64,000 nt of DNA, taken from the NCBI RefSeq assembly GCF_000735605.1, contig NZ_JPKG01000057.1, positions 1-64,000 on the forward strand. Reading direction: 5' to 3'. Below are positions 55,856 to 63,911 of the stretch, in pieces. Positions within the stretch are counted from its first letter, which is position 1. Every line of letters starts with the position of its first letter. The stretch comes from Allobosea sp. LC85. Lineage in GTDB: Bacteria; Pseudomonadota; Alphaproteobacteria; Rhizobiales; Beijerinckiaceae. Made by a program: the position numbers and the translations under genes. Under the pieces are notes generated by a model, which made no database searches, was not told the DNA's origin, and worked only from the letters and a program-made list of their open reading frames with translations.

Positions 55856-56883
55856 TCGCGGTTCCAGGCATCGACGACGCCTGAGCGCAGCGCGTTGATC
55901 TCGCTCCAGTCGAAGAGCTGCAGGCTCTTGACCGAACCGGTCTCGCCCCAGGGCAGCTTGCGCGCCGTCTCGGGCTTGACGGCGACGTTCTTCACCGACG
56001 GGCCGAGATAGAGTTTTTCGGCGAGGCAGCCGGACGCCTCCGGCGTCAGCGCCTGGTTGATGAATGTCGCGGCCGCATCCTTCTTCGCCGTGCCCTTCAC
56101 CAGATGCAGGCGGGCGTCAGTCGCCCAGGCGCCTTCCTTGGGCACGACGAAGCCGATCGGCAGGCCCTTGTCGGCGAGGTCCCAGGCGCCGACGTTGAAA
56201 TGTGCGCCGATGATCGCTTCGCCGCTCTGGTAGGCATTGGTCGCGGCGCCCGAGGAATCGAAGAAGAGCGCGGCCTTCAGCTCCTTGATCTTCTTGAAGG
56301 TCGGGGCGAGATCGCCGGCCGGACCACCCCAGATCTTCTGGAGGAACATCACGAAGGGCACGCCCGACGAATTCGCCGGGGAGGGGATGGTGACGGCGTC
56401 CTCGAATTCAGGCTTCCAGAGGTCGTTCCACGATGTCGGAGCGGTCTTGACCTTCTGCGTATTGTAGGTGAGCCCGAGCGAATAATAGCCGGTGCCGACC
56501 GCATAGGTGGTCGAACCGCTCTTGTAGAGCGCCTCGGGCAGCATGTTGGCGAGATGGGGGATCGCCGCCGCGTCGAGAGTGTCGGTCACGTCGGCGACGA
56601 GCGCCAGCTCGCTGATGCCGCCATCCATCCAGGCGACGTCGATGGTGGGAGCCGTCTTCTGCTGCTGCAGCTTCGACAAGGTGACGGTCGAGGTGCCGAT
56701 CTCCGCCTTCACGGCGATGCCGGTCGCCTTGGTGAAGGGTTCCGCGACGCAGGCGCGGAAGGCGTCGCCCCAGTTGCCGCCATACCAGGCGACCGTGATC
56801 GAAGCGGGTTGCTGGGCCAGCACTGGTGCGGTCAGCAGGGTGGTCGCGAGCATGGCGGTCGCCAGCCGGACGGTTCTATGCAT
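55840..56883 (-). CDS. ABC substrate-binding protein, PotD-like
   Basis: A 347-residue periplasmic protein. A signal peptide ends near PVLAQQP. Mature start ITVAWYGGNWGDAFRACV and the segments YAVGTGYYSLGLTYN and NSSGVPFVMFLQKIWGG match family 8 (polyamine/opine-type) binding proteins. First gene of an operon with ATPase, two permeases and a proline racemase-like enzyme, suggesting a proline-related or betaine substrate; this is inference from context. Confidence 0.88.
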   Translation of the reverse strand: MHRTVRLATAMLATTLLTAPVLAQQPASITVAWYGGNWGDAFRACVAEPFTKATGIAVKAEIGTSTVTLSKLQQQKTAPTIDVAWMDGGISELALVADVTDTLDAAAIPHLANMLPEALYKSGSTTYAVGTGYYSLGLTYNTQKVKTAPTSWNDLWKPEFEDAVTIPSPANSSGVPFVMFLQKIWGGPAGDLAPTFKKIKELKAALFFDSSGAATNAYQSGEAIIGAHFNVGAWDLADKGLPIGFVVPKEGAWATDARLHLVKGTAKKDAAATFINQALTPEASGCLAEKLYLGPSVKNVAVKPETARKLPWGETGSVKSLQLFDWSEINALRSGVVDAWNREIARK

Positions 56884-56989
56884 CGTCGTTCTCCTCTGCC
56901 TGAGCGTCTTCGCGCTTCTACGGGCACTGTGGCGCGCGGCGAACGAAAGGCACTAGAATTCGCCGGCCAGAAATTTGAATAATCACGAC

Positions 56990-58039
56990 ATGAGCACAGC
57001 GCAGTTCCTTCATTCGGCGAGCAAGCGGCCGCAATCGCCGCCCATTCCCGTTTCGCGGCTGCGGATCGGCTTCGTCCTGCTCGACCAGTTCACGCTCGCC
57101 GCCTTCTCCGGCCTGATCGACGTGCTGCGGCTGGCGGCGGACCATGGCGGACGCAGCCGCCAGCTCCATGCGAGCTGGACCGTGATGAGCCTGGACGGAG
57201 AGCCGCGACGGTCGAGTTGCGGCGTATCGGTCGCGCCGAATGGAGCCCTGCTCGATCCGGCCGGCTTCGACTATGTCGCCGTCTGCGGCGGCAACGACTA
57301 TCTCAACGACGCCTTGCCCGAGAGCCTGCTCGGCTATCTCAGACGGGCGGCGGCCTCCGGCGTGCGTCTTCTCGGCATCTGCACCGGCACCTTTGCGATC
57401 GCCAGGGCAGGGCTGGTCGGTCCGCGCCGGGTCTGCGTGCACTGGAACGTGCTGGATGCCTTCAAGGAGCGCTTTCCCAGGGTTTCGGCAGGGGTGGAGC
57501 GGCTCTTCATCGACGAGGGCGACCTGATCACCTGCGCCGGCTCGACGGCCGCGATCGACCTTGGCCTCTATCTCGTCGCGCGCCATTGCGGCCGCGACAA
57601 GGCCCAGCAGGCGATGCGGCACATGATGCTGCAGGACATGCGGCCGGCCGAGATGCCGCAGCCGCATTTCTACGCGGAGATCCGCTCCGATCTCGACATC
57701 CGGGTTCAGCAGGCTGCGCAGTTCATCGAACAGCGTCTCGACAATCCCCCGCCGATCGCCGCCGTCGCGCGCTATGTCGGCGTGAGCCCGCGGCAGCTCG
57801 AGCGCCTGTTCGGCACCTCGCTGGGCCAGAGCCCGGCTGCGTTCCAGCGCAAGCTGCGGCTGGACTATGCGCGCTGGCTGATCCTGAACAGCAAGCGCTC
57901 GCTCACCGACATCGCCATGGGCGCAGGCTTTGCCGACAGCGCCCATCTGTCACGCGACTTCAAGGCGAGCTTCGGGGAATCGCCGCGCACGCTGCGGCAG
58001 AAGGGTTCGATCAGCGGACCGATCGCGTGTCCGGTCTGA
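56990..58039 (+). CDS. GlxA-family AraC-type regulator
   Basis: A 349-residue regulator. The N-terminal half has a DJ-1/PfpI-like domain (RIGFVLLDQFTLAAFSGL, with GICTGTFAIARAGL holding the usual Cys position). The C-terminal ~100 residues are AraC HTHs (PPIAAVARYVGVSPRQLERL, and ITDIAMGAGF-like TDIAMGAGFADSAHLSRDF). It faces the ABC operon across ~106 bp and is a likely activator of it. In other bacteria GlxA regulators control arginine, carnitine and hydroxyproline-betaine catabolism. The ATG at 56990 lacks a strong site; a TTG 15 bases earlier is possible. Confidence 0.88.
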   Translation: MSTAQFLHSASKRPQSPPIPVSRLRIGFVLLDQFTLAAFSGLIDVLRLAADHGGRSRQLHASWTVMSLDGEPRRSSCGVSVAPNGALLDPAGFDYVAVCGGNDYLNDALPESLLGYLRRAAASGVRLLGICTGTFAIARAGLVGPRRVCVHWNVLDAFKERFPRVSAGVERLFIDEGDLITCAGSTAAIDLGLYLVARHCGRDKAQQAMRHMMLQDMRPAEMPQPHFYAEIRSDLDIRVQQAAQFIEQRLDNPPPIAAVARYVGVSPRQLERLFGTSLGQSPAAFQRKLRLDYARWLILNSKRSLTDIAMGAGFADSAHLSRDFKASFGESPRTLRQKGSISGPIACPV

Positions 58040-58058
58040 GCCAGCCTTGCCGTGCCTG

Positions 58059-58098
58059 CAGCGGCTTTCCCGAAAACCGTTTCGGGCCGAAGCGTTGA
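58059..58098. repeat. Shortened interspersed palindromic element
   Basis: Contains CGGCTTTCCCGAAAACCG and TTTCGGGCCGAAGCG but lacks the central GCAATCCAC, so its hairpin is smaller. It lies just past the GlxA-type gene. Confidence 0.7.
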
Positions 58099-58149
58099 CG
58101 GCCGCACTGAGGCGGCACACCTGTCGGAGGGAGGTGGCTGTTGCCATTT

Positions 58150-58174
58150 GGCATAAGTATCCTTATTTTATGCC
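58150..58174. promoter_or_regulatory. Candidate operator of the toxin-antitoxin operon
   Basis: GGCATAA and TTATGCC are exact complements with an 11-base AT-rich spacer. The site lies 15 bp before the antitoxin ATG, where an Xre antitoxin could repress its own operon. Confidence 0.65.
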
Positions 58175-58189
58175 GAAGTGAGGTGAGTC

Positions 58190-58600
58190 ATGCTGGTCGA
58201 GATCCCGCGGACAGTTGCGACCCCGGCGGTGCCGGAGATTACGGTTGAGGAAGCCGCCGCGGCCGCTCGCGCGGTGATCAGGCTCTTCGAAAAATGGGGC
58301 CTGAGCGACGCCGTCGCGCGCGAGATCCTGGGTGGGCTGGCGCCGCGGACCTATGCCCGCTGGAAAGCCGGCGACCCTGGCCGGATCGACCGGGACCTCG
58401 CCACCCGCCTGTCCCTGCTGATGGGCATCCACAAGGGCCTGCGCACCCTCTTCACCGACCCTGAGCGCGGCTATGCCTGGGTCGGCAAGCCGAACGACGT
58501 CTTCGGGGGGCGGGCGCCGGTCGAGATCATGGCGCAGGGCGACATCTTCTCGCTTGCCCGGGTGCGCTCCTATCTCGACGCCGAGCGTGGTGGTTGGTGA
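58190..58600 (+). CDS. Xre/MbcA/ParS-type antitoxin
   Basis: A 136-residue antitoxin. The N-terminal part is an Xre-like helical DNA-binding region (VIRLFEKWGLSDAVAREIL, then APRTYARWKAG). The C-terminal ~60 residues are the toxin-binding domain formerly DUF2384 (GYAWVGKPNDVFGGRAPVE). It should neutralise the RES toxin encoded next and repress the operon through the dyad upstream. Its TGA overlaps the toxin's GTG. Confidence 0.9.
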   Translation: MLVEIPRTVATPAVPEITVEEAAAAARAVIRLFEKWGLSDAVAREILGGLAPRTYARWKAGDPGRIDRDLATRLSLLMGIHKGLRTLFTDPERGYAWVGKPNDVFGGRAPVEIMAQGDIFSLARVRSYLDAERGGW

Positions 58601-59289
58601 GCGACGCCGCGCCCGTCACCCGCGTCCATTGGCTCAAGGCCTACCGGATCATCCGGTCGATCTATCCGCCGATCGACCTGTTCGAGGACATCGCCGATCC
58701 CAGCGACTGGGAGGCGCTGGCCTCGATCGAGTCGAAGACGAACCCGCGGATCTGGGAGCAGATCGGCAGGCTCGATCTCGTTCCACCGGTGCGGCGTGTG
58801 GCCGGACACGGGGCGAGCTACCTGATGGCGCCCTTCGTCCATATCAGCACCGATCGGCCGGGCCGGTTCACCGATGGCTCCTGGGGCGTCTATTCGGCCG
58901 GCCAGAGCGATGAGGTCGCAATTCGCGAGGTCGCGCATCACCATGGCCGGGCGATGGCTGCGTCCAGGGAGGAGAGCGGCTGGACCTCGCAGTTCCGCAC
59001 GCTGATCAACCAGGTCGATCTCGATCTGCACGATGTCCGGGCCCGGGTCGACCTGCACGAACCGGACGACTACTCCGCCTCCCAGGGCTTTGCGCGGCAG
59101 ATGCGCAGGGCGGGCTCGAACGGGTTTTTGTACCGCAGCGTGCGCTGTCCTGGCGCGGAGTGCATCGCGATCTTTTGGCCCGACCTCATCCCGATCCCGA
59201 TGCAGGGCGACCACTATGATTTCCACTGGGACGGCGCCCGCGTCGACCGGGTGCGGAACTGCCGGACAGGGGCAATCCTGGCGCTGTAG
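58597..59289 (+). CDS. RES-domain toxin
   Basis: A 230-residue toxin starting at a GTG that shares bases with the antitoxin stop (GTGA), so translation is coupled. RES toxins (MbcT, ParT and Res types) act on NAD or ribosyltransfer targets. Early YRIIRSIYPPIDLFED, central RFTDGSWGVYSAGQSDEVA with the family Tyr/Ser and Glu, and C-terminal GDHYDFHWDGARV are visible. An additional, truncated copy lies at 5569-5725. Length is normal for the family. Confidence 0.88.
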   Translation: MSDAAPVTRVHWLKAYRIIRSIYPPIDLFEDIADPSDWEALASIESKTNPRIWEQIGRLDLVPPVRRVAGHGASYLMAPFVHISTDRPGRFTDGSWGVYSAGQSDEVAIREVAHHHGRAMAASREESGWTSQFRTLINQVDLDLHDVRARVDLHEPDDYSASQGFARQMRRAGSNGFLYRSVRCPGAECIAIFWPDLIPIPMQGDHYDFHWDGARVDRVRNCRTGAILAL

Positions 59290-59593
59290 CCGGGCCTCGC
59301 TGGTTTGAGCGACAGGCGGCGCCGCCCTCCGCGGCAGGGAGGGGCGGTGATCTGTTGTCCGGGGAGGGCGCTTGCGGCCGGCCAGCGCCGGGGCAGGCGG
59401 GCCAGGGTCTGGCGTCGGTCGGCCAGCCCAGCGGCCAATGCGGGCAACGGGGAATTTCGAGCCCTCAAGTTTGGAGGCGTGCCTGCTGTGGGACACCGTT
59501 CGTCGTTTAACAGCCATTCAGGTTCGAGGGCAGTACTTGGAACCCGCTGATCCTCGAAATGTTGAATCTGCACATCGAGAAGGGAGTAAGGCG
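59290..59593. other. Gene-free spacer with degenerate repeat
   Basis: About 300 bp. The segment 59370-59450 shares CGGCCGGCCAGCGCCGGGG with 12645-12664 and reads an ALAAGLADRRQTLAR-like peptide on the minus strand, as do parts of 12700-13085. No complete gene is seen. Near the right end a promoter for the 59594 gene is expected but not obvious. Confidence 0.5.
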
Positions 59594-59905
59594 ATGAAAA
59601 CTCTTGGCCTCTTGAGCGCCCTATCAATCACCCTCATCGGCTGGGCAGGCATCGCCGCAGCCGACCCTTGGAAGGATGAGAGCGGAAAGGGACGCTGGCG
59701 CGGTGGCTACGAGCGCGGCGACGATGGACGGCGCGACCGCGGCTACGGCAATTATCGTGAGGGTCGTGAGCGACGCGCCTATAAGGAAGAGTATCGGCAA
59801 GGAGGCTGCAAGATCGAGCGGAAATGGGACGACGGCGAGTATAAGGAAGAGGTTAAGTGCAAGCGCGGCTCAAGCCCTTATGCTTCCCGCTATTACCGCT
59901 ATTGA
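59594..59905 (+). CDS. Small exported basic protein
   Basis: Function not recognised. A 103-residue protein with a GGGAGTAAGG site and a signal peptide ending near GIAAADP. The mature part is Arg/Gly/Tyr/Glu-rich (GRWRGGYERGDDGRRDRGYG) and has a two-Cys core CKIERKWDDGEYKEEVKC, then ASRYYRY. The YYRY end is shared with the protein at 12061. Possibly disulfide bonded in the periplasm. Confidence 0.75.
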   Translation: MKTLGLLSALSITLIGWAGIAAADPWKDESGKGRWRGGYERGDDGRRDRGYGNYREGRERRAYKEEYRQGGCKIERKWDDGEYKEEVKCKRGSSPYASRYYRY

Positions 59906-59997
59906 AGGACGCGTGGGGGCAGTGAGAGCGCGATCATGGCTCAGCTCAGGCTTCGCGTCTTCACTTACGAAAGACCGCTCTCCACCCTCAACGGATG

Positions 59998-60606
59998 TCA
60001 AACGACATTCGCCAACCAGCCGCGCAGCAGCGTCAGATCATCGTCGGTAAGGTCGTGGCCCGCCTTCAGGCTTTGGTGATCGACGCTCGCCCCAGCCCGG
60101 CGCAGTTGCGAAGCCATCGCGATACCGTCTCCCGCCAGCCTTCGCGCATCATTGGTCGCATCGACGACGAGCACCGGCATGGCCCGCAATCGTGTTCCCC
60201 TTGGCGTCGCGAAGGGTGAAAGCGGGCGCAGCAGCGCGGCTCCCCGTACCAGGTCCGGGAAGAGCATTACCAAGGCGGCAGCCATGATCGCGCCGTTGGA
60301 GAAACCGACCAGGATCGGTTTGCTGCGGCGAGCATGCCCCGCGATGATCTCTGCCATGAAGGCTGCGAGAGCCGGAGCTTCTGACCGGATACTGTCTTCG
60401 TCGATGCTGCGATCGGGCCATCGCCTGAAGAACGCATAGCCGCCTTCCCATGCGACCGCGCCGCGCAGCGAGAAGGCAGCTGCGCCCGGAGCTGCCGCCG
60501 CCGCGACGGGAAGCATGTCCGTTTCGGTGCCGCCGGAGCCATGGAGCAGGATCAGTGGCGGCGACAATGGATCACTGGGCTCTGCGAAACGGAATGGCAT
60601 GGGCAT
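59998..60606 (-). CDS. Alpha/beta hydrolase (carboxylesterase-like)
   Basis: A 202-residue hydrolase of the phospholipase/carboxylesterase type. The oxyanion motif LILLHGSGGTETDML is near the N-terminus; the nucleophile Ser is in ILVGFSNGAIMAAAL, the Asp in VLVVDATNDARR and the His in LKAGHDLTDDD. Substrate unknown; short esters or acyl groups are typical. Start at the ATG at 60606, with a second ATG two codons later. The frame is open upstream through a repeat that would not be part of the protein. Confidence 0.85.
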   Translation of the reverse strand: MPMPFRFAEPSDPLSPPLILLHGSGGTETDMLPVAAAAAPGAAAFSLRGAVAWEGGYAFFRRWPDRSIDEDSIRSEAPALAAFMAEIIAGHARRSKPILVGFSNGAIMAAALVMLFPDLVRGAALLRPLSPFATPRGTRLRAMPVLVVDATNDARRLAGDGIAMASQLRRAGASVDHQSLKAGHDLTDDDLTLLRGWLANVV

Positions 60607-60673
60607 GCGAGCGTCGACCTGTGGAGTGGATCGGCACAGAGCCGACAAGCATGACGACTGCGTGTCAGCTCCG

Positions 60674-60725
60674 ATCCTGGTTCGACCTCGGCGCAGGCAA
60701 GCCAGCAGGTCCGGGCCTGGCTCAT
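60674..60725. repeat. Second copy of the 52-bp duplicated segment
   Basis: Corresponds to 9761-9812 and is directly followed by the palindromic element at 60726. See that entry for the shared core. Confidence 0.65.
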
Positions 60726-60763
60726 TAAAGCATCGGCCCGGGAAAGCCGATGCAAACACAAAG
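60726..60763. repeat. Shortened interspersed element in opposite orientation
   Basis: TAAAGCATCGGCCCGGGAAAGCCGATGCAAACACAAAG: the two GCATCGGC / GCCGATGC arms are joined with the middle missing. Compared with the copies at 13251 and 29891 it runs the other way. Confidence 0.75.
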
Positions 60764-60822
60764 GGCCAACAGGCTCCAGCGTCCAGGCGAAGGGCGGCCG
60801 GGCCAGCCCTCGCGCGTGAAAG

Positions 60823-61455
60823 TCAGCCCTCGCGCGCGAAATGCTGCAGCAACCTGATCGCGTCCGGCGTGCTCCAGTCCGCCGCGCCGGCGAGATGGCC
60901 GGCCGTCCTGCCGCCGGCATCGACGATATAGCTCATCGGCATCCCGTAGAGTTGGAAGGGCGTCTGCGCTTGCGATTGCGGACCCGACGCGACGAGGCCT
61001 TCGCGGTCGATGAAGCTCGCAAAGCCGCGCAGTCCCAGCCGCTCGATGAACCGTTGGGCCCTGGCCGCGTCGCGGTCGATCGAGACGGGGACCACGGCGA
61101 AGCCGAGATCGCGCCTCTGCTGCAGACGATGCAGGATCGGCAGTTCACCAAGACAGGGTGGGCACCAGCTCGCCCAGAAGGCGACGAGGCAGGGACGGCC
61201 ACGATAGCTGGCGAGCGGCCGGCTTCGGCCGCTGAAATCCCTGAGCGTGATCGCCGAGACATCCTCGCGCGGGTCGAGTTCGATGAATTGGCCGCCGGCT
61301 TCCGTTAGGAAAGGCGGCGGAGCCGCCAGGACCGGCGGGGCCAGCAGCGAGATCAGCCCGGCCGAGCTGCCCAGCAAGCTGCCGAGCAGGACCTGGCGGC
61401 GATGCAAGATCGGGCTCGCTTGCCTGCTGGCCTGCCGGATGTCGTGTTGCGTCAT
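60823..61455 (-). CDS. TlpA/ResA-like exported thiol-disulfide oxidoreductase
   Basis: A 210-residue thioredoxin-fold protein with a twin-arginine-like signal (HRRQVLLGSLLGSSAGLISL, cleaved near VLAAPPP). The active site is VAFWASWCPPCLGELPI (CPPC). YGMPMSYIVDAGG is the usual cis-Pro loop. It probably reduces or rearranges disulfides of exported proteins. Start at 61455. It is divergent from the second thioredoxin-like gene (61637), with only a 181-bp shared promoter region. Confidence 0.87.
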   Translation of the reverse strand: MTQHDIRQASRQASPILHRRQVLLGSLLGSSAGLISLLAPPVLAAPPPFLTEAGGQFIELDPREDVSAITLRDFSGRSRPLASYRGRPCLVAFWASWCPPCLGELPILHRLQQRRDLGFAVVPVSIDRDAARAQRFIERLGLRGFASFIDREGLVASGPQSQAQTPFQLYGMPMSYIVDAGGRTAGHLAGAADWSTPDAIRLLQHFAREG

Positions 61456-61586
61456 GGCGATGTCTTGCTCCTTGGCCTTGCTCCGTTGGCCTTGCTTTCT
61501 TGCGTCCGAAGCCGGAGAGGAAACCCAGCTTAAGCCTGGCTTAAGGCGCACGCCCGATGCAGCCGGAGCCGGCCCTCGGATCGGGC

Positions 61587-61618
61587 GGACTTGCAGCACG
61601 CTGGACTTGCAGCACGAG
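61587..61618. repeat. 16-bp tandem duplication
   Basis: GGACTTGCAGCACGCT is repeated as GGACTTGCAGCACGAG between the two divergent thioredoxin-like genes. Confidence 0.75.
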
Positions 61619-61636
61619 AGCCAGGGGGCGCATCGG

Positions 61637-62443
61637 ATGAACGCAATCAGCATCGGTCCCTTCGTGTTCGCGCCGGACCGCTTCGCCGCAATCCTCGCGA
61701 TCGCGACCCTGCTGATGATAGCCGCGCTTCTTTCGAGGCGCCTCGATGCCCGCCTGAACGCCTGGGCGTCGTCGGCGGTCCTTGCCGCGATCGTCGCCGC
61801 CCGCGCCGGCCATGTCGTCCTGCATGGGTCGAGCTTTGCCGAGGAGCCATGGCGGATGCTGGCGATCTGGCAAGGCGGATTTTCGCTTCCCGCCGGGCTG
61901 CTCGGGATAGTGCTCGTCACCGCAGTCTATGCTCGCTCGGTTCGCTTTGCCGTCGGCGCAGCCGGGGCGGTGCTGGTCGCCGGCGTCGTCGGAGTGGTGA
62001 CGCTGGAGCTGACGAAGGCGACCTATGGCCAGCAGGCGCCGGCAACCCGCATGGCCACGCTGGACGGCGGCTTCCGCTCGATCCGCGACTTCGAGGGCAA
62101 GCCGCTCGTCGTCAATCTCTGGGCGACATGGTGCCCGCCCTGCCGCCGGGAGATGCCGATGCTGGCGCGGGAAGCGGCCGAGCGGACGGATGTCGGCTTT
62201 GTCTTCGTGAACCAGGGTGAGAACGCCGAGAGGATCAAGAGCTATCTCTCTGCCGACCGGCTCAAGTTGGAGCATGTCCTGCTCGATGCCGCGCAGGCCC
62301 TGTCGCGCCATTACGCAACGCCTGGTCTGCCGGTGACGCTGTTCCTGCGCCGCGACGGCACGCTCGCCTCGCTCCATACCGGCGAGATTTCGCGGGAGGC
62401 CCTGGCAGCCGGTATCGACGCCATCATCGACGAGGCGCGCTGA
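61637..62443 (+). CDS. TlpA-like oxidoreductase fused to an Lgt-like membrane domain
   Basis: A 268-residue protein. Residues 1-125 form about four hydrophobic helices; the segment GGFSLPAGLLGIVLVT resembles the GGxxxHGGLLG loop of prolipoprotein diacylglyceryl transferase, but the loop His is Pro-Ala here. From ~140 a thioredoxin fold follows with active site LWATWCPPCRREMP and cis-Pro loop ATPGLPVTLFL. Such fused proteins are seen in proteobacteria as thiol-disulfide proteins. Its lipid-transfer activity is doubtful. Divergent from the 60823 gene, which suggests joint use in envelope disulfide chemistry. Confidence 0.85.
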   Translation: MNAISIGPFVFAPDRFAAILAIATLLMIAALLSRRLDARLNAWASSAVLAAIVAARAGHVVLHGSSFAEEPWRMLAIWQGGFSLPAGLLGIVLVTAVYARSVRFAVGAAGAVLVAGVVGVVTLELTKATYGQQAPATRMATLDGGFRSIRDFEGKPLVVNLWATWCPPCRREMPMLAREAAERTDVGFVFVNQGENAERIKSYLSADRLKLEHVLLDAAQALSRHYATPGLPVTLFLRRDGTLASLHTGEISREALAAGIDAIIDEAR

Positions 62444-62626
62444 GCCCCCCATACATGTCGTCCTACTTCAGGCTGGCTTGCCGGTCTGGTTGCCGGCCTC
62501 ACGCACCAGCTTGCAGGCGCTGATCAACTGGGGCGGCGGCGTCCGGGACATTGAGGCGGCGTTCGAGGCCGGCGCGGCTGCCGCTCAAGGCGTGCCACGC
62601 CTTGCTGGACCTGTTCGAAGCCGATC

Positions 62627-63769
62627 TCAATCGCCAAGCGTCCAGGTCATCAGCGGCTTGCCGAGAATGACGGAGCCGTCGAATCCCTTGACGAATTCAG
62701 AAACGTCTTTCTCGTTGATCGTGGGCGGTGCCAGATGTGCGAGTACGACGGACTTCACGTTCGCCTGCGCGGCGATCCGGCCGATGTCCCGCAAGTCCGT
62801 GTGGGACTCGATCAGGTGCTTGAACTTGGCAGCCTGGTCGGGTGTGCGCGGTTCGGGATAGCGCGCCTCGGCCCATCGCACATCGATCACCTCGTGCACG
62901 AGGATGTCGGCCCCCCTGGCGAGCGTGATCAGGTTGTCGCTGAGGTTGGTGTCGCCGGAAAACACGATCGACCCGTTCGGCGTGTCGAACCGGTAAGCGA
63001 AGGCCGGATACACAGCTCCGTGCTCCACCAACGTCGCCGTCACCCGGATCTTCTCATCTCTGTACACCTCGAAGGGAGGCATCTTTGGCGCGGTGTTTTG
63101 GGGAGATGCGCCGATCTCGGCGGGAATCCTGATGTCACGCGGTTGTAGATAGGTCCTGGGGTTCGGCATCCCGCTGTCGAGGATGTTGTCGTTCAAGTCG
63201 GTCGCGAAGGCACGATAGAGGTGTTCCACCATGCTGACGGTCCCCGGCGTCGGCTCGGCGGGATTGATGATCTCGGCGGACTTGTCGACCTTTGCATCTG
63301 GAACCGGCAGTTCACCGCGAGAGCCGGGGCCCATGATCTGGATCGGCGACTTGCGGTTTCGCGCCCCGTCGGATGCCCCAAACAGGATGAGCCGCGGCAG
63401 GTCCACGACATGGTCAGCGTGAAGATGAGTGATGAAGGCGGCCCGCAAACTGTCGAGACCTCCGGGTGTTTCGGGCTTTCCGGGTGAGCCGAGACCTGCT
63501 TCGAAGTAGCGATCCAGCCAGTTCCTGCCGAAATCGACGAGATAAACGTCCCGGCCGACGGCGACCGCCGCCGAAAAACCGCCATGCGATGAGCCGCGAT
63601 AGGATGTTCTGCCGGCCGCGGTTCCCAGGAGAACGAGCCGCGTGACGTCTTTCGCTGACAGTACTTCGGCTTTTTGTTGAGCGTCTCCCGCGGCGGGAAA
63701 GCTCACGATTCCAATCGAGATCAGGATCGTGGCCAATATTGTTTCACGAATGAGCTTGACCATTTTCAT
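62627..63769 (-). CDS. Exported metallo-beta-lactamase-fold hydrolase (RNase Z-like family)
   Basis: A 380-residue protein with a signal peptide (ETILATILISIGIVSF, cleavage near AGDAQQ). Metal motifs are visible: FITHLHADHVVDLP, a His in LVEHGAVYP, Asp in VFSGDTNLSDN and the final His in VVLAHLAPP. The insertion of about 60 residues after the HxHxDH motif is long. Export argues against tRNA processing and for a periplasmic hydrolase such as a phosphonate- or ester-type enzyme. Substrate unknown. A 12-residue basic N-terminus precedes the helix. Confidence 0.85.
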   Translation of the reverse strand: MKMVKLIRETILATILISIGIVSFPAAGDAQQKAEVLSAKDVTRLVLLGTAAGRTSYRGSSHGGFSAAVAVGRDVYLVDFGRNWLDRYFEAGLGSPGKPETPGGLDSLRAAFITHLHADHVVDLPRLILFGASDGARNRKSPIQIMGPGSRGELPVPDAKVDKSAEIINPAEPTPGTVSMVEHLYRAFATDLNDNILDSGMPNPRTYLQPRDIRIPAEIGASPQNTAPKMPPFEVYRDEKIRVTATLVEHGAVYPAFAYRFDTPNGSIVFSGDTNLSDNLITLARGADILVHEVIDVRWAEARYPEPRTPDQAAKFKHLIESHTDLRDIGRIAAQANVKSVVLAHLAPPTINEKDVSEFVKGFDGSVILGKPLMTWTLGD

Positions 63770-63859
63770 GTGGAATCCTCTGCCGCGTCGGAACGCGCAC
63801 TATCGGGGGCGATGAGGGGCGCTCATCCCTGCGAGATCGAATGCGGGAACGGGGGAGTG

Positions 63860-63900
63860 CAGGGTTGGCCAGGCCCGGTCCAGGGTTGGCCAGGCCCGGG
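63860..63900. repeat. 21-bp tandem duplication
   Basis: CAGGGTTGGCCAGGCCCGG occurs twice in direct repeat, 12 bp past the stop of the partial gene at 63912. Confidence 0.85.
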
Positions 63901-63911
63901 CATTGCGCCGT

